64,000 nt of DNA from Dryomyza anilis. Its lineage: Eukaryota; Arthropoda; Insecta; Diptera; Dryomyzidae. Position 1 is the stretch's first letter. Each line of letters begins with the position of its first letter. Below the pieces are notes generated by a model. The model made no database searches and was not told the DNA's origin. It was given only the letters and a program-made list of their open reading frames with translations. The DNA is taken from contig OX638132.1 of the NCBI GenBank assembly GCA_951804985.1, forward strand, positions 8,599,529 through 8,663,528, written 5' to 3'. Below, piece after piece: positions 22,198 through 34,527 of this stretch. A program made the position numbers and the translations under genes.

Positions 22198-23282
22198 AAA
22201 ACCCTGCGGGAAAACGGTTTCAATGGCTCGAAAGTTACCTATCACGTGACTGGTGAAATGAGAACTTGTCACTGTTCTAGTCCAAAGGAATGAAGGATGG
22301 AGACTGTTCGTAATCATTATACATGACCTGTGACCGGTGCCATTGGTACCGATTAAGGACTGGATCTTGATGACCAGTTCTGTGATAGGTCTAAAGGTCT
22401 GCATGATGTGTTAATTCACCCCTTCCTAGGACAACGCCGTGTTAAGTTGCCGGCTGATTTCATATAAAAGTTAATTACCTCCGAGATAATTAACCGTCAG
22501 GTGCCCAGTCTATTACCAGTTCGTTTCCTTGGAGGGCAGTGTGAATTACCCATAAACAACGTGACTGGTGAATCTATATCTGTCAATGAACTGGTTGAAA
22601 GGTGTACATCCAATGTTAACCAGTGCGAATTTTTAAAGTGCATTTTTCATATTCTATTTATGCAAACAAGTAAAATAACGATTTATATCTAAGCTAACGA
22701 GTAAATTTCTAAAAATTTGAATGCAAATCACAATTATTTTATTATTAAACAAGAGAACTTGTCACTGTTCTAGTCCAAAGGTATGATGGATGGAGACTGT
22801 TTGTAATCATTATACATGACCTGTGAACTCTATCTTATGAGTTTCACTGGTCTATCTCTTCTGAATTTCCTGTAATCGCATTTTCTATACATGTTGTCCA
22901 TTTGTGTGGGCCATTTCTTATGAGGTAATGCAAATCAAAAATATATATTCAAATTATTTACGAAAGGGAGCCGATTACAGTACCAGTTGTGTCAAGTAGC
23001 AGTTCTTCAAATCAAAATACCTTGAGTTGATTTCGTAGATTTTTTAGTTTTTCAATGTATTGACAGTGATTTGTACTAGTGATGCTGAATTTAAGACATT
23101 TAGGTACTTGATATACAAACTGAATTTGATTATTGCATTATACCATAAAGAATTTAGCGTATTTACAGTACCTCGTATTTTTTTTTTCATCGACATAGTA
23201 AATCTTCCAACTTGTTTAATTTTAATAAATTGATATGAGCTATTGAATGATTAATGTCTATAAAAAGTAATTATAAATATAT

Positions 23283-23815
23283 TGTTACGAAAATTCAGTC
23301 TACGGAAAACTGTTCTACGAGTTCGTATCGCTGGATTGTGTACAAAATAAAAACACTCTTATGTTTGGTTTAAATTATAACAATTAACTTTATTAATTCA
23401 CTTTAATAAACAACTTTACTAATAACAAATTCTAACAACTGCTGCATGTCCACAATTTAACTTGACATTTATCACACGAGCTGCACTCGACCACTTTACA
23501 ATCACTACTGAAGTGAAGTAACTCAGATGCGGCTCCCTTATATACTGCATGCATCAGTTCGACACGTTTCGACCAGCTTCGACTTGTTTCGAGAACCTTC
23601 CACTCGTTTCGTGAATGACGCATTCTATTGGCATCTCATTCGCACTCATGTGTTTTAATGCACTGATCTTCCATCTCTTTCTCGCACATTGCCCAGTACG
23701 CTAAATGATCTTCCGTCTCTTTCTAACACATTGCTTAGTGCGCTGAATTGTCTTGCGTCTCATTTATTATTGTTGAATGCTTGCACAGTGGAGCAAATTA
23801 CCTCTTTTCGTAACA
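23283..23815 (-). mobile_element. Solo LTR of gypsy-like retrotransposon, copy B
   Basis: TGTTACGAAAA...TTTTCGTAACA termini with ATAT on each side. On the minus strand: GATCTTCCGTCTCTTTC blocks (reverse complement) in U3, the TTC/GAA array, GTATATAAGGGAGCC as TATA box, then an AATTAATAAAGTTAATT stretch with an AATAAA signal and a short U5 ending before ATAT. Its 533 bp and clean ends make it the best reference copy. No internal retrotransposon sequence is adjacent. The insertion sits inside the TIR element at 22203-24114. Confidence 0.9.
23558..23615 (-). promoter_or_regulatory. 10-bp-phased TTC array, heat-shock-element-like (LTR B)
   Basis: TTC begins at 23558, 23568, 23578, 23588, 23598 and 23608. 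GAA at 23593 and 23613 adds TTCGAGAACCTTC and TTCGTGAA. The core fits the classical alternating TTC/GAA pentamer rule. The LTR TATA box is at about 23538-23545, some 13 bp away on the downstream (minus-strand) side. Confidence 0.6.
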
Positions 23816-23880
23816 ATATATTAAAAATAATTATATTATGTGTTGGAAATACACTTAGTGACAAACTAAAATTTTAATAC

Positions 23881-23958
23881 AGGACAGTACGATGACTGAT
23901 CCTCTAAGGACAGTACGGTGACTGGTCCTATAAGGACAGTACGAAGACCGGTCCTATT
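23881..23958 (+). repeat. 26-bp tandem repeat, three units
   Basis: AGGACAGTACG recurs at 23881, 23907 and 23933. Each unit starts AGGAC and nearly ends GTCCT or ATCCT, so each can form a small hairpin. Confidence 0.85.
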
Positions 23959-24127
23959 GTATCTATGATGTGTCAATTGGTCACCTCCAATGACAAAGCC
24001 ATGTAAAAGTTACCGGAACGTTTCATACGATTAGGTCAGAACTAGAACCAGTCACCATCACCATTTCGCCAGTCACGTGATCTGTCACGTACCGGTTCAT
24101 TTTCCCGTAGGGAATTCTAATTTTAAG

Positions 24128-24545
24128 ATACAGGGTGTTTAAAAAATGAATATTACCGACATAATGTAGTCGAGAAAATTGGTTGTAAAGTATAAAAAAT
24201 TGTTCTAGAGTTAGGATTTATTTGGAAAACCCAATGATATTATCTGCAAAATGAATGTAATTTTTTTTTTGCTCTAGGCTATAAATTGTAGAAGTTATAA
24301 TTAAATATACGGTTGTATCAATTTTTCTTAAGTAAATTTTGAAAACACCCGGTATATCATTAGGTTTTCCAAAAAGACCATAACTCAAGAACTATTTTTT
24401 TCATGAAATGAACCAAGAAATCAGTCATTTCCCTTTGGGGAATTTTTAATAACTAAGAAAAATCGTTATATTTACATTTAAGACTATCATTAAATATTAT
24501 ATACAGGGCAATTCGCTTATTAAAATAAGTTTTTTAATTTACTTG
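24128..24545. repeat. CAGGGTGTTT dispersed repeat, partly inverted
   Basis: Starts ACAGGGTGTTTAAAAAATGA, ATTACCGACATAATGTAGTC, the same head as the 1-kb palindrome near 38.08 kb, and contains an inverted AAAACACCCGGTATA near 24342. It looks like a related, diverged element. Confidence 0.5.
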
Positions 24546-26451
24546 AAATGCAATAGTATATGTTCCAAAAATATAAGGAATTAATACCTTTTCATAAAAT
24601 TTTTAATTAGAATCATATCAAGCGCCTTGTGCAGCTAACCACAGTAGTCTGTCTGTCTGAAAGAATTTACACTTAAGACTGATATCAGAACACTTTCCAA
24701 AACATTACTAATTGCAGTTTATAAAATATTAAAAGAATGTTTCAAATATTTATAGAATTTTATTACGTGTATTTGTACCGTACAGCTGGTTTGTAAAAAT
24801 TTAATTGAATTTTGCAACCGACAGCAAGACCCTTTTTTGGCACTTGAAATGAGCCATGAACCCCAGGACATGGTACCCACTACAGAGGACTGTGCACGGT
24901 ACAGAGGACTCTGATGACGATTGCTTTATTAAATCCCGCAGAATCCTTTAAAGCGCTGAGCTGGTAATTAAGCAGCACTAAAATTGAAAATCGCAATTTT
25001 AAGCAGAACATTTATTTTTATTTGCAAGCACTGCTTAGGTTTCACGTTGTTACATTGAAAAGGGACCGCACCGCACAGACGTATGCAGGAACATGGAGCA
25101 GCAGCCTTAGCAGGGATGTCTTTGTATGGCGGATGTTGGGAGGGAGATTCTCTTCAATTGCCAAATCTGGCTACTGTTAATTAAGTAGAAGTTTATGGAA
25201 TCCTTTAAGAACGAGCGACAATTAAAATGCAGATTAAATTCACCTCGTGAAATATGAAGAATTAAGCATCAAGAAATTGCGGTGCCGGATTAAATTCTGC
25301 TGATTGAACAAATGCGCACAGATTTTGTATTTTGTTGGTTGGGTTGTTGGGCAATTCATAGAAATTAATTTGTTGGAATTAAATATGTGTAAACTCTGCA
25401 AATATTTGTCAAAATGTTATTTCATTTGTGAATTACATACTACTGTGTGTTGGAGCGTGTGGTGCCCATGGGCGACCAAAAACTTTTAACGAAAATTTTG
25501 CATATTTAGTGAACTTAACTGCAATGTTCTGCGGAGAATGCGGAGGCTGCGGCGGTGGCGGCGGCATGTAGAGCATTGCTTTGGTGTTCAAGACAAATCC
25601 AATAAAAGTTTTCTCATTAGAAATGTACTAAATTCAAAACCACAACTTTTTAGCAACATTTACCTAGCGCTGCGGCAATCTCAAGCGCACCCTCTGGCCC
25701 CAAACTTCATAGTCAAAACTTCTAGAAACGACCTTCAGCGGCAGCAACAGCATGACCTCTGGCAGCAACAAAAACAATAGTAACAGCAAATACCAACAAC
25801 GTCCCACAGTCCCCACAGTTTACGCATTGTGCAGGGGGTGAAATTTTTAAACAGTACCCAGTGACCCACCTTGAGGTTAAGCACTGTGGTCTAATTAGGA
25901 GCCGGTCAAACTGTCCGAAAGACAAACATTACTTGACAAACTTTTGGGCAACAGCAACGGCAGCAGCAGCAGTAGTCCCAGCCACAGACGTGGCGCTAAT
26001 TGCAGCAATGCGACGGCGACGATTATTCGAAAAACCATTTCATTAAAAGTTTTTCTAAACTCTGTACTAAATTATGCAAAATTATAAATCTACGCATAGG
26101 TAGCTACTATTTTTGTGGTCTGTTTGTCAACTGAATGATTTCAATTCCTGTTAATTGTTGCTACTATTTTTGTGGTCTGTTTGTAAACTAAATTCATGTT
26201 AATTTGGAAAATTATTATTCATTTATATGCATAATTTGAGGTCAAACAAAAATATTTTTGAGCACTGCATATATTTTTTGATTTAAGCAATTGAAACTTT
26301 TTGTTTTGAAACATTTCGGCTAGTTCCATATTTAAGAACAACGTTTTTTCATAATTCTAGTGGAATTCTAGTGTAATTATTCGAGATAGTTCATACACAT
26401 AGAACTTTTAGCGTAAAACATATACAACATTTGAGTTAAATGATTGCATAT
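24546..26451. other. Spacer with complex island (about 25500-26050)
   Basis: 25500-26050 has GGAGGCTGCGGCGGTGGCGG and CAGCAACGGCAGCAGCAGC runs and short frames on both strands, none recognised. Elsewhere the stretch is AT-rich without features. Confidence 0.3.
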
Positions 26452-26695
26452 TGTTACGAAGAGATGTAATTTGCTCCAATGTACATTTAATAGGAGTAAA
26501 TGAGACGCGACAATTCAGAGTACTAAGTAATGTGTTAGAAAGAGACGGAAGATCATTCAGCGCACTGAGACAATGTGCAAGAAAGAGTTAGAAGATCAGC
26601 GCATTGAAAAGCTTGAGTGCGAATGAGATGCCAATAGCATGCAGCATTCAAGAAAAACATAGAAGGTTCCCGAAGCATGTCGAATTAATGCATAC
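26452..26695 (+). mobile_element. Truncated solo LTR (U3 part), opposite orientation
   Basis: Starts TGTTACGAAGAGATGTAATT after ATAT and continues with the U3 blocks GAAAGAGACGGAAGATCA and GAGATGCCAATAGCATGC. It breaks off at the end of the GAA/TTC array, before the TATA box. It is the only LTR here in the plus orientation and is diverged. The heat-shock-like core GAAGGTTCCCGAA (26662-26674) is nevertheless intact, as is TTCAAGAA at 26647. Confidence 0.8.
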
Positions 26696-29159
26696 ATTAA
26701 ACACTCTAACACACTTAAAACATATTCTAGAATTCTGAAATTTTGATACTAATAGTATAATTTAATGGGGAATCTAGAATTGTTGTTTTTTTTTTTTGGT
26801 AACTTATGGAATTCACAAGTTATAGTGCATCCAATCTGTAATATATGTATATTAGGGTACCCGGTAAAACGAAAAAGTTTTTAACTTTCGAATCGGTAAC
26901 ACGATTTTAACATTCTCCTGTGCAGAAGCTTTTTCTCTAATTTTTTTCAGATTTTTAGAATGCTATTTAAAGGTCACACGAATCGCGTTTTTAGAATTTA
27001 TAGATGTTTGATCACATTACGAATTATGTTTAAAAATTATTTCATGTTTAACTAGACTTTAATAACGTGCACTAAAAATGCTTTTAACTCAATTCAAATT
27101 TTAGCTCAACACCAATAGCATTAATTTCCATATACAGGTTCATTTAATGTCGACTCACTTGATTATACGACGCCATTCGGCGAAAGTACTTTCAGGCAAC
27201 AACCCATAATAAAAACTTATTAAAATAAAAACCAATGCCGGAAACTTTGTGCATTTAAATAAACTATTTCGATGTCCATCAGACGCAGGCGGAGAGCGCC
27301 AACCAAGTGGAAGGGACTGGACTGGTCTGGCCTGGCCTGGCACAAACCGTCGAAAGGAAAAACAACATCGATAACATTAACACTTTTTTCGCCGGTTAAC
27401 TAAAGTGCGAGTAATTTTGGCAATATAACTGGTTGCAAAAAAAAAATTTAGAAAGGAGTCGTAGCGCTTTGATGTGGTGCCAAAGTTCGAAATGTTCGGC
27501 ACTTTGTCGGAAATGCAAAGCAGAAGGATGTCTATTTTGTTTTTTTATATTTTGTTGAATTTTTGCATAAATGAGGGTGAAAATGTTAGCAAAAGTTAAA
27601 AGAAAAATTCATTAAAAATAGCCGTTTTCAGCTGTTGTTGTTGCCGATGTTTTTGTAGTTGTACCAAATTGTACTGTGTTGTTGTTGTTTTTACTACTGC
27701 GACGCCCAATCATTGCTGTCAAAGGCAAAAAAGATTTGAATGCGTACCGTTTCCGAAAGATGGAAGACATACGAAGCTCCAAATGTAGAATTCAAACTGA
27801 AAGAAGAAACAGAAAATGAAGACGAAGACTATGGAAAGTAATTTACTTGCCTTTTAATGTCTGTTCGGGGAGAAGTTTTAACTACCATTGGGGCCTTTGT
27901 TACCCAAACGAAGATTCCGAAAACGGTTGCCTAACATGGCACTTTTCACTAGGAGGCTCTGAAAGGAGCACAGCAGGCGAAGGGTGCCAACTACAAACTG
28001 CAGCTCATAAATGTGTTGATGTGAATTCTGTTGTTGGGTCTCTTTTTGTATGCTCACATATTTCGCAGAGCCCTCTCCTACTGCGACAATGGAAAAAACT
28101 AAAATGAAATAAAAAATAAACACAAAATAGAAACGAACAACAGAACTAAAATGAAGAAAAATATATTCGTGTGTACATCGTTTTGTCTGGAAATCAAGGA
28201 GAACAATTTGTTTTAATGGAGGTGCTGTCAAGTTGCTGCTGTTTCTGGTGCTCTTCCTGTTCCGGCTCTTAGGGCGGATGCTTGCTTGCTCGCTCTCGAC
28301 TGGGGTGTCTTAATTGATGCCCTTTCAATGAGACTCTTTCTTTCGGAATTTCATTAATTAAATGCAGAAGCAGTGCGCGGCACATAATTAAAGTCGAATC
28401 TGATAACTATCACGGAATGAGCGAACAGGATTCATCAACAATTACACGAGTGGGAAATACGAAATAAAATAAAATAAAATCAAATGAAAGCAAACAAAAT
28501 TAATTTAAATAAAATACAAAAAATAAAATCAAATTAAGAAAAAAAGAAATCAACTATTTTAGTTCATACAATGTTAATTTTTTACGTTTCAACCAAATTA
28601 CTTTGGACATAGCGCACTTCATAGTCTCTTCTTTCTTTGTCTCCCATGAAAAATCTGTGTATTTTTATTTGTCTTGTTTGTCGACCGGCATCTTATTTAC
28701 ATTTCCGCGTTATCTAAAGTGCGTAATTAATCGCAATACACACGCACATTCACAGCGGCGTCTATCAGGTCCTGCAAATCTTCAGATTCAAATGGTGGAG
28801 CGTCGCAATGTGGCGCCAATGTTGAACGTTTGTCGTTCTTAATCTGCGTTCAATTTATAAGGATATCGCTGTGCAGGCATCGGTCAATATGTCGCTCGAA
28901 ATGAAATTGACCAGACGGAAGGACATACGGTTAACCAGCCCGTACAGCTTGCTGCCTTTCAACACATTTCTCTTTTTGTCCTAATTTAAGGACATTGAAG
29001 TAAATTTTGCTGCTGATTTTTTTATAGATAACATTTCATTGCTTATGTGCCTCCTATATGCGCCTAGATGTGGCGTAGAGATTTGGTAAGAATGAAATTT
29101 GAATTGAGTCTTAATCAGATTTACAGATATTTAAGAGACAAAAATTTCGTTTTATTATA
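26696..29159. other. Spacer with complex island (about 27150-28270)
   Basis: Mixed unique DNA. The largest frames are about 85 codons plus (27847-28107) and 117 codons minus (27878-28231). They overlap antisense and show no motif; the minus frame is Phe/Val rich. An AAAAT-type microsatellite lies at about 28465-28530. No gene is called. Confidence 0.3.
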
Positions 29160-30100
29160 AAATTGTATTTTTAGTAAATATTAAATTTTTAATAAAAATT
29201 GAATTTTAGTGACAAATTGAATTTTTAGTGAAAAATAGAATTTTTAGTGTAAAAATTGAATTTTTATTGAAAAATTAAATTTTTATTGATATATTGAATT
29301 TGTAGTGAAAAATTAAATTTTTAGTGAAAAATTGAATATTTAGTGAAAAATTGAATATTTAGTGAAAAATTGAATATTTAGTGAAAAATTGAATTTTTAG
29401 TGAAAAATTGAATTTTTAGTGAAAAATTGAATTTTTAGTGAAAAATTGAATTTTTAGTGAAAAATTGAATTTTTAGTGAAAAATTGAATTTTTAGTGAAA
29501 AATTGAATTTTTAGTGAAAAATTGAATTTTTAGTGAAAAATTGAATTTTTAGTGAAAAATTGAATTTTTAGTGAAAAATTGAATTTTTAGTGAAAAATTG
29601 AATTTTTAGTGAAAAATTGAATTTTTAGTGAAAAATTGAATTTTTAGTGAAAAATTGAATTTTTAGTGAAAAATTGAATTTTTAGTGAAAAATTGAATTT
29701 TTAGTGAAAAATTGAATTTTTAGTGAAAAATTGAATTTTTAGTGAAAAATTGAATTTTTAGTGAAAAATTGAATTTTTAGTGAAAAATTGAATTTTTAGT
29801 GAAAAATTGAATTTTTAGTGAAAAATTGAATTTTTAGTGAAAAATTGAATTTTTAGTGAAAAATTGAATTTTTAGTGAAACATTGAATTTTTAGTGAAAA
29901 ATTGAATTTTTAGTGAAAAATTTATGTTTTCTCTAATTGAATTTTTAGTAAAAAAATTAATTTTTAGTGAAAAAAGGAATTTTTTGTGAAAATTTGAATT
30001 ATTAGTGAAAAATTGAGTTTTTAGTGAAAAATTGAATTTTAAGGGAAAATTTGAATTTTTAGTGAAAAATTAATTTTTGTTGCAAAATTTAATTTTAATA
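29160..30100 (+). repeat. 19-bp minisatellite with a homogeneous core
   Basis: Unit GAATTTTTAGTGAAAAATT. From about 29380 to 29925 some 28 units are nearly identical, with a single obvious change (GAAACATT at 29879). The outer units decay on both sides, the usual sign of unequal exchange in the middle. Stops occur in all frames, so there is no ORF. Confidence 0.95.
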
Positions 30101-31120
30101 GTTTCGAGTGAAAATTTCAATGTATAACTTTATTGTAAAAAAATTCATCACTATTTTCTTGCATCATCACTATAGTTCTACCTTAAAAACTATCCTGCTT
30201 GTAAAACTCTCCGGCCCCTTTTCCTGTGGAGTACTATATCTTATAAATATAAAAATACTTTTTACATTATCGAATAGTAATTATCATTTGCAAAAACAAC
30301 AATTGAATCTTGTTCTTGTTCATGCACACTTAGTCTTGCTGTTGCATAGGTACACATGTTCTTGCACATGCAATACCATTTTTGCCAAAGGTAAAAGCAT
30401 ATTTTTGTTTTCATTTCCTCGAAAACTACAAAAACACACGCATGCGAAAAAAACAGACGCATGACTTACAATAAATGTGTACATTCTAGTACAGCCATCC
30501 AGTTGGCAACAAAAACTTCTTGTACAACTACATCCACTACATAGTATATGGTAATGCATTATTTATATCATTATAGCGTAGTTATAGATAGCGTAGTTAT
30601 TATAGCGTAGTTAAAACAAAAATATAATAATGTTAATTTCAGTACATATGCGTACTTCACAGTCGACGAACGACACTTGTGTATCGAAGAAAACAGAAAC
30701 AGCTTTTCTATTTTATTTTTGATGTTGCGTGTGTTTTTGTAGTTTTATTATATTTACCGCTTCAGCAGTACACATCAGACTTTCTTTTTTAATATGCTTA
30801 TATACTTTAGCCATAAAAAAAAGAACAAAAGATAAAGAAATGTACATATCTTGTTAAATATTCGCGTTTATAAACATTAAGCGCGCTATACTTTGTTACT
30901 TTTTGTTCATTAATTCGTTCTCTTAATATTTAGTTTAATCATCTATTCTTTAGAATTCCATTATTACTATAAAAAGATAATAAATAAATTAAAATGCTTA
31001 AAAAAATGGCAGAGTCTTGATTTTCTTGCATTTTAGTCTTGTTCTGGCACTCTTGCGCTTCTTTTCTTGCTCTTGCAAGAAAATTACAATCTTGTTTTTG
31101 CGCTTGCACCTGCGCTAAAA
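30101..31120. other. AT-rich spacer
   Basis: A 118-codon frame at 30108-30464 has overlapping antisense frames and no known domain. Three short TAGCGTAGTTAT words lie at 30576-30610. No gene is recognised. Confidence 0.3.
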
Positions 31121-31484
31121 AAAATAATCGACGTAAATATAGCAACCGATATTAATTGCATTCATTAATCAATCCAGCAATGAAATTCACTAATTTAATG
31201 AACACATTTGAACACTTCGCTCTAAGCAATTGCGTTCGCTAATATGAGTATTTGTACGTCAATGCAGCAAATAGTTTAGTCGACGAAGTTTTAGCAAATA
31301 TAATAGCTGAAACTGCGCCGACTAATTAAGTTGCTGCATTGACGTACAAATATTCATATTAACAAACGGAATTGCTGATTTAACGAAGAATAGCAAATGT
31401 TTTCAATAAATTTGTCATTTTCATCGCTGGATTGACTAGTGAATGCAATTAATATCAGTTGCTATATTAACGTCGATTATTTTA
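31121..31484. mobile_element. Palindromic MITE of about 360 bp
   Basis: The left arm (AATAATCGACG, GATATTAATTGCATTCA, CAATCCAGC, ATTTGTACGTCAATGCAGCA) is mirrored by the right arm (TGCTGCATTGACGTACAAAT, GCTGGATTGA, TGAATGCAATTAATATC, CGTCGATTATT). The centre is near 31303. Small differences between arms show age. It has no coding potential. Confidence 0.85.
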
Positions 31485-31504
31485 TTCTGTGTACTGTTGT
31501 ACTT

Positions 31505-31745
31505 TTATCGTTACGAGACATTTTTCGATATCGAAAAAAAAAATAATCAAAAATCGAGATTTCTTTCAAAAATATTACGATATCGATGTAGTAAATGTTT
31601 AAATATCGTTTCTTTCCTAAGAATTTGAAAATACGAGAATTTTTTAAATGCAGAATCGATAAAAAAAAATACTTTTTGTATCGTAGTTATTCGAGAAAGC
31701 TGCGAGGCATTCGATGCCTCCGAGACCATGGCAGACTTGGATTAT
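31505..31745. repeat. GATATCG-rich dispersed repeat, copy 1
   Basis: ATATTACGATATCGATG, AATCGATAAA, TTATTCGAGAAAG, GAGGCATTCGATG and CCATGGCAGACT match the order seen at 47.37-47.58 kb. Confidence 0.6.
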
Positions 31746-33640
31746 ATTAAATTGGTCCTTTGGTCAGCGGCAGGCCTTTGTTCTCCAATTTAAAAACCCA
31801 ACACGGACTAATAAAATATAATTGCCGTACCGTGCAGTACGTCATTATGTCGAATTTAAGTTCGTTTGTGATACTGCAGTGCACAGCACATAATTTATAT
31901 TTGGAAAATGAAAATTTAATAAAGAAAACCCATAAGAAACAAAAGCATTGCTGCTAAGGTGAATTCGGAGTATTTTAAAAGGGTTCCAATTGGAGGGTCG
32001 GGATTTTCATTTATTTGCGGCAAGTGCTGCTGAGACACCATGCTGTAGTTGGTTGTTGCAAACGTTTTGGCAGCTGCCAAATTTAATTTCAGCTAATAAA
32101 AGTGCTCTTGATGAGTTGCGTCAACAGCAGCAACAACAACAACAACAATAATAACTAAAATGAGTACAACAAATGGTATGTACAACAACATGAAACGAAA
32201 TGAAACAAATCAACTCGACTCAACTCTTTCGGTCGCAAAGAGCTCCAAAGGGACGTCTGCAAACATTGTCACATTTTATGGTTGTGCGGACCAGACCGCT
32301 GCTGCTGTGGTCCTTTTGCATTTAAAATAAGCATAAAAAAGTTAATTATTCATCCTTTTTGATCCACTCTATGTTTTTGTGTGTGTGTGACGGGAGTGTG
32401 TATTTGAGGACTTTTTTTTTTTTCTAGTTTTGCTCATATTTCGGCATGAGTTCATTTTCTTTGTTGTTTTTTGTGAGTTGTGTTCGCAGGTTGGGAAGAG
32501 AGTTTGGCAGAAAGAGTTTCTCAAAGCCTAGGCAGCTGTTGCAAGAGCAAAAACTCGCCGCCGGTTCTACCAGTTTTCTCGCACAGCCCGAAAACTTCAT
32601 GCGGATCAGTAATTTATACAACAGTTGTTTGTGAACCGAACCTACAACTGTCGCTGCTTGCTGCTCAACCTGTAACTGCAATTGTCGTGCTTTCGTCGGG
32701 TTGATGCAAGTGATGTCGAGTATGCGAACGGGTACCGAAGATTCACGAGAAGTATTCGTAGAGTTTTTAGTAATTCAGGGAAGATGTGAATCTAAATATC
32801 TGAAATAAATGTCTATTCCATATTACACCGTACGACAAAATTCAACTTTTGGCTACACACTTTTGGCTACACGTGTGTCCCAGTTTTTCTGGATTAATTT
32901 GTTAAAGAATATTATTTGCAACTGAAAAGCAAGTACATATCAAACTTTTGGTCGAATATTTGAAAAAAGTTGGATGTAGTTCATAGCTGAGATATCACTG
33001 AGTTTGAATATGATAATGGTTGTCTGTTATCAATTCGTTTACAGCTTTCATTTGCATTAAATAAATTTAAATTGATTTCTGAATTAGTACCAATTCAAAT
33101 GGGAATAAATCTTTTAAATGTATTGATATTGGAAAACCGTTTTTATATCCATACGCAGAAAGATCTCAGCTATATAATATGTTCTGCAAAAAAAAAAAAA
33201 AAAAAAATTAATGAAAATATAATATGCATTTGCAATTCAAATGCAAATAAAAACTGAGTCAAACTCAGCACCAACGAATTATTTCGAATTTATATATGGG
33301 ATGTCCATGATATCAATTGTGTTGGGTAGTGTTATCACATAAGACTTTGGTACTGAAGATGTATTTCTTAGGCATTTTCAAAAATGTAAACGATCGATTT
33401 CCTAAAGTAATTCTAGAATATTTTTTTACAGCTAATTGAATTCGGCTCTGTCCAGAACTTTGCGTATTAAATGTGTAACCAATATCGAAAAAAAACATTT
33501 CGACGCTTCCTACGAAAAGACGCACGTTTAAAATTTTTGCATGGACATTTTCAAACACAAATTTGAAACGTGCTTGTTTTCGTAAGAGACGTCGACTTGA
33601 TCTCAAAAATTGTAAAAAATTATTAATCTTTAAACACAAC
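31746..33640. other. Spacer with complex island (about 31980-32710)
   Basis: Contains a CAACAGCAGCAACAACAACA run near 32120-32145 and overlapping frames at 32424-32704 without a domain. From 32760 to 33640 it is AT-rich, and a poly-A tract sits at 33188-33208. A 108-codon minus-strand frame at 33313-33639 is unrecognised. Confidence 0.3.
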
Positions 33641-34005
33641 AGGGAATTAAAATATATTTAGAATAAAAATCATAGTAAAATTTTCATTTCGGAAATTTTT
33701 GCCCCGTCCGGAAGTTTTCTGCGATTTATTATGAAAAAACCATACATTTAAGGAACAAAATGTAAATATACGAATAAAGTACATTATCTCAGCTATTTTA
33801 CTTAATAATAAAAAAAAACATGGCTGTTTTTTTAGAATTGCAATATGCACCTCAACATGCAGTTCCGTTTTTTGTCCCGTCCGGATCGAGCCCTTTTTAA
33901 TTTACAACTTTTGATCTAGCATACAGATATTTTTTGCACTGTATCAGTACCAGTTATTTAATTAATTTTCCTTTCAGATATTAAAGTTTAAAGCATACGT
34001 ACTCC
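33641..34005 (-). repeat. CCGGACGG-family dispersed repeat
   Basis: CCCCGTCCGGAAG, TTTCTGCGATTTATTATGAA, TGTCCCGTCCGGAT and TAATTTTCCTTTCAGATATT match the reverse of the block at 56.9-57.8 kb. Confidence 0.6.
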
Positions 34006-34527
34006 ATACAGCAAAAAAATATCTTCATCATATTGATGAATTTCGTTCTTTAACTAATTTTCCTTTGAGATATTAAAGTTTAATGTATACACACTACAAA
34101 CAGCAAATAATTCTTCATCATATTGATGAATTTCGTTCTTCAACCCATGATTCATTTTATTGTAGAACGACTCATAATATTGATAACTACAATACATCAA
34201 TGTTATGAATTAATTTTTCAATATTATGAAGTGTATGTGAAGAATAGTTTTCATCATATAAAATATACTTTTCATATATAAAACACAAAATACAACATAT
34301 GTATATGTACATCATATTGATGAAATCTGTTCATCAAACCACATTTTAATCAAAATATTTATTTTGGTTAATTTTTTGCCATATTTCTCGGTTTTGTGAT
34401 ATATTTATTTATAATAACAACTACAAAAATTTTAATTATTCATAGATATTATGATTATATTCATCAATATGACGATTCAAATTCACTGTATTCAATATTT
34501 CCCTATTCACTTTGATGTTCGATAGTA

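Larger units (their letters stand above)
22203..24114. mobile_element. TIR element with CCCTRCGGGAAAA ends and a nested solo LTR
   Basis: The left end CCCTGCGGGAAAACGG and, about 40 bp in, CACGTGACTGGTGAAATG are mirrored at the right by CATTTCGCCAGTCACGTG and TTTTCCCGTAGGG. Between them are an internal direct repeat (GAACTTGTCACTGTTCTAGT at about 22262 and 22754), the solo LTR at 23283-23815 and a 26-bp triplet repeat at 23881-23958. Without the LTR the element is about 1.37 kb. No transposase frame is visible, so the superfamily is open. Confidence 0.65.

Noticed and set aside
29160..30100. CRISPR-like regular array
   Set aside because: Direct tandem repeat without unique spacers, in eukaryotic DNA; a minisatellite.
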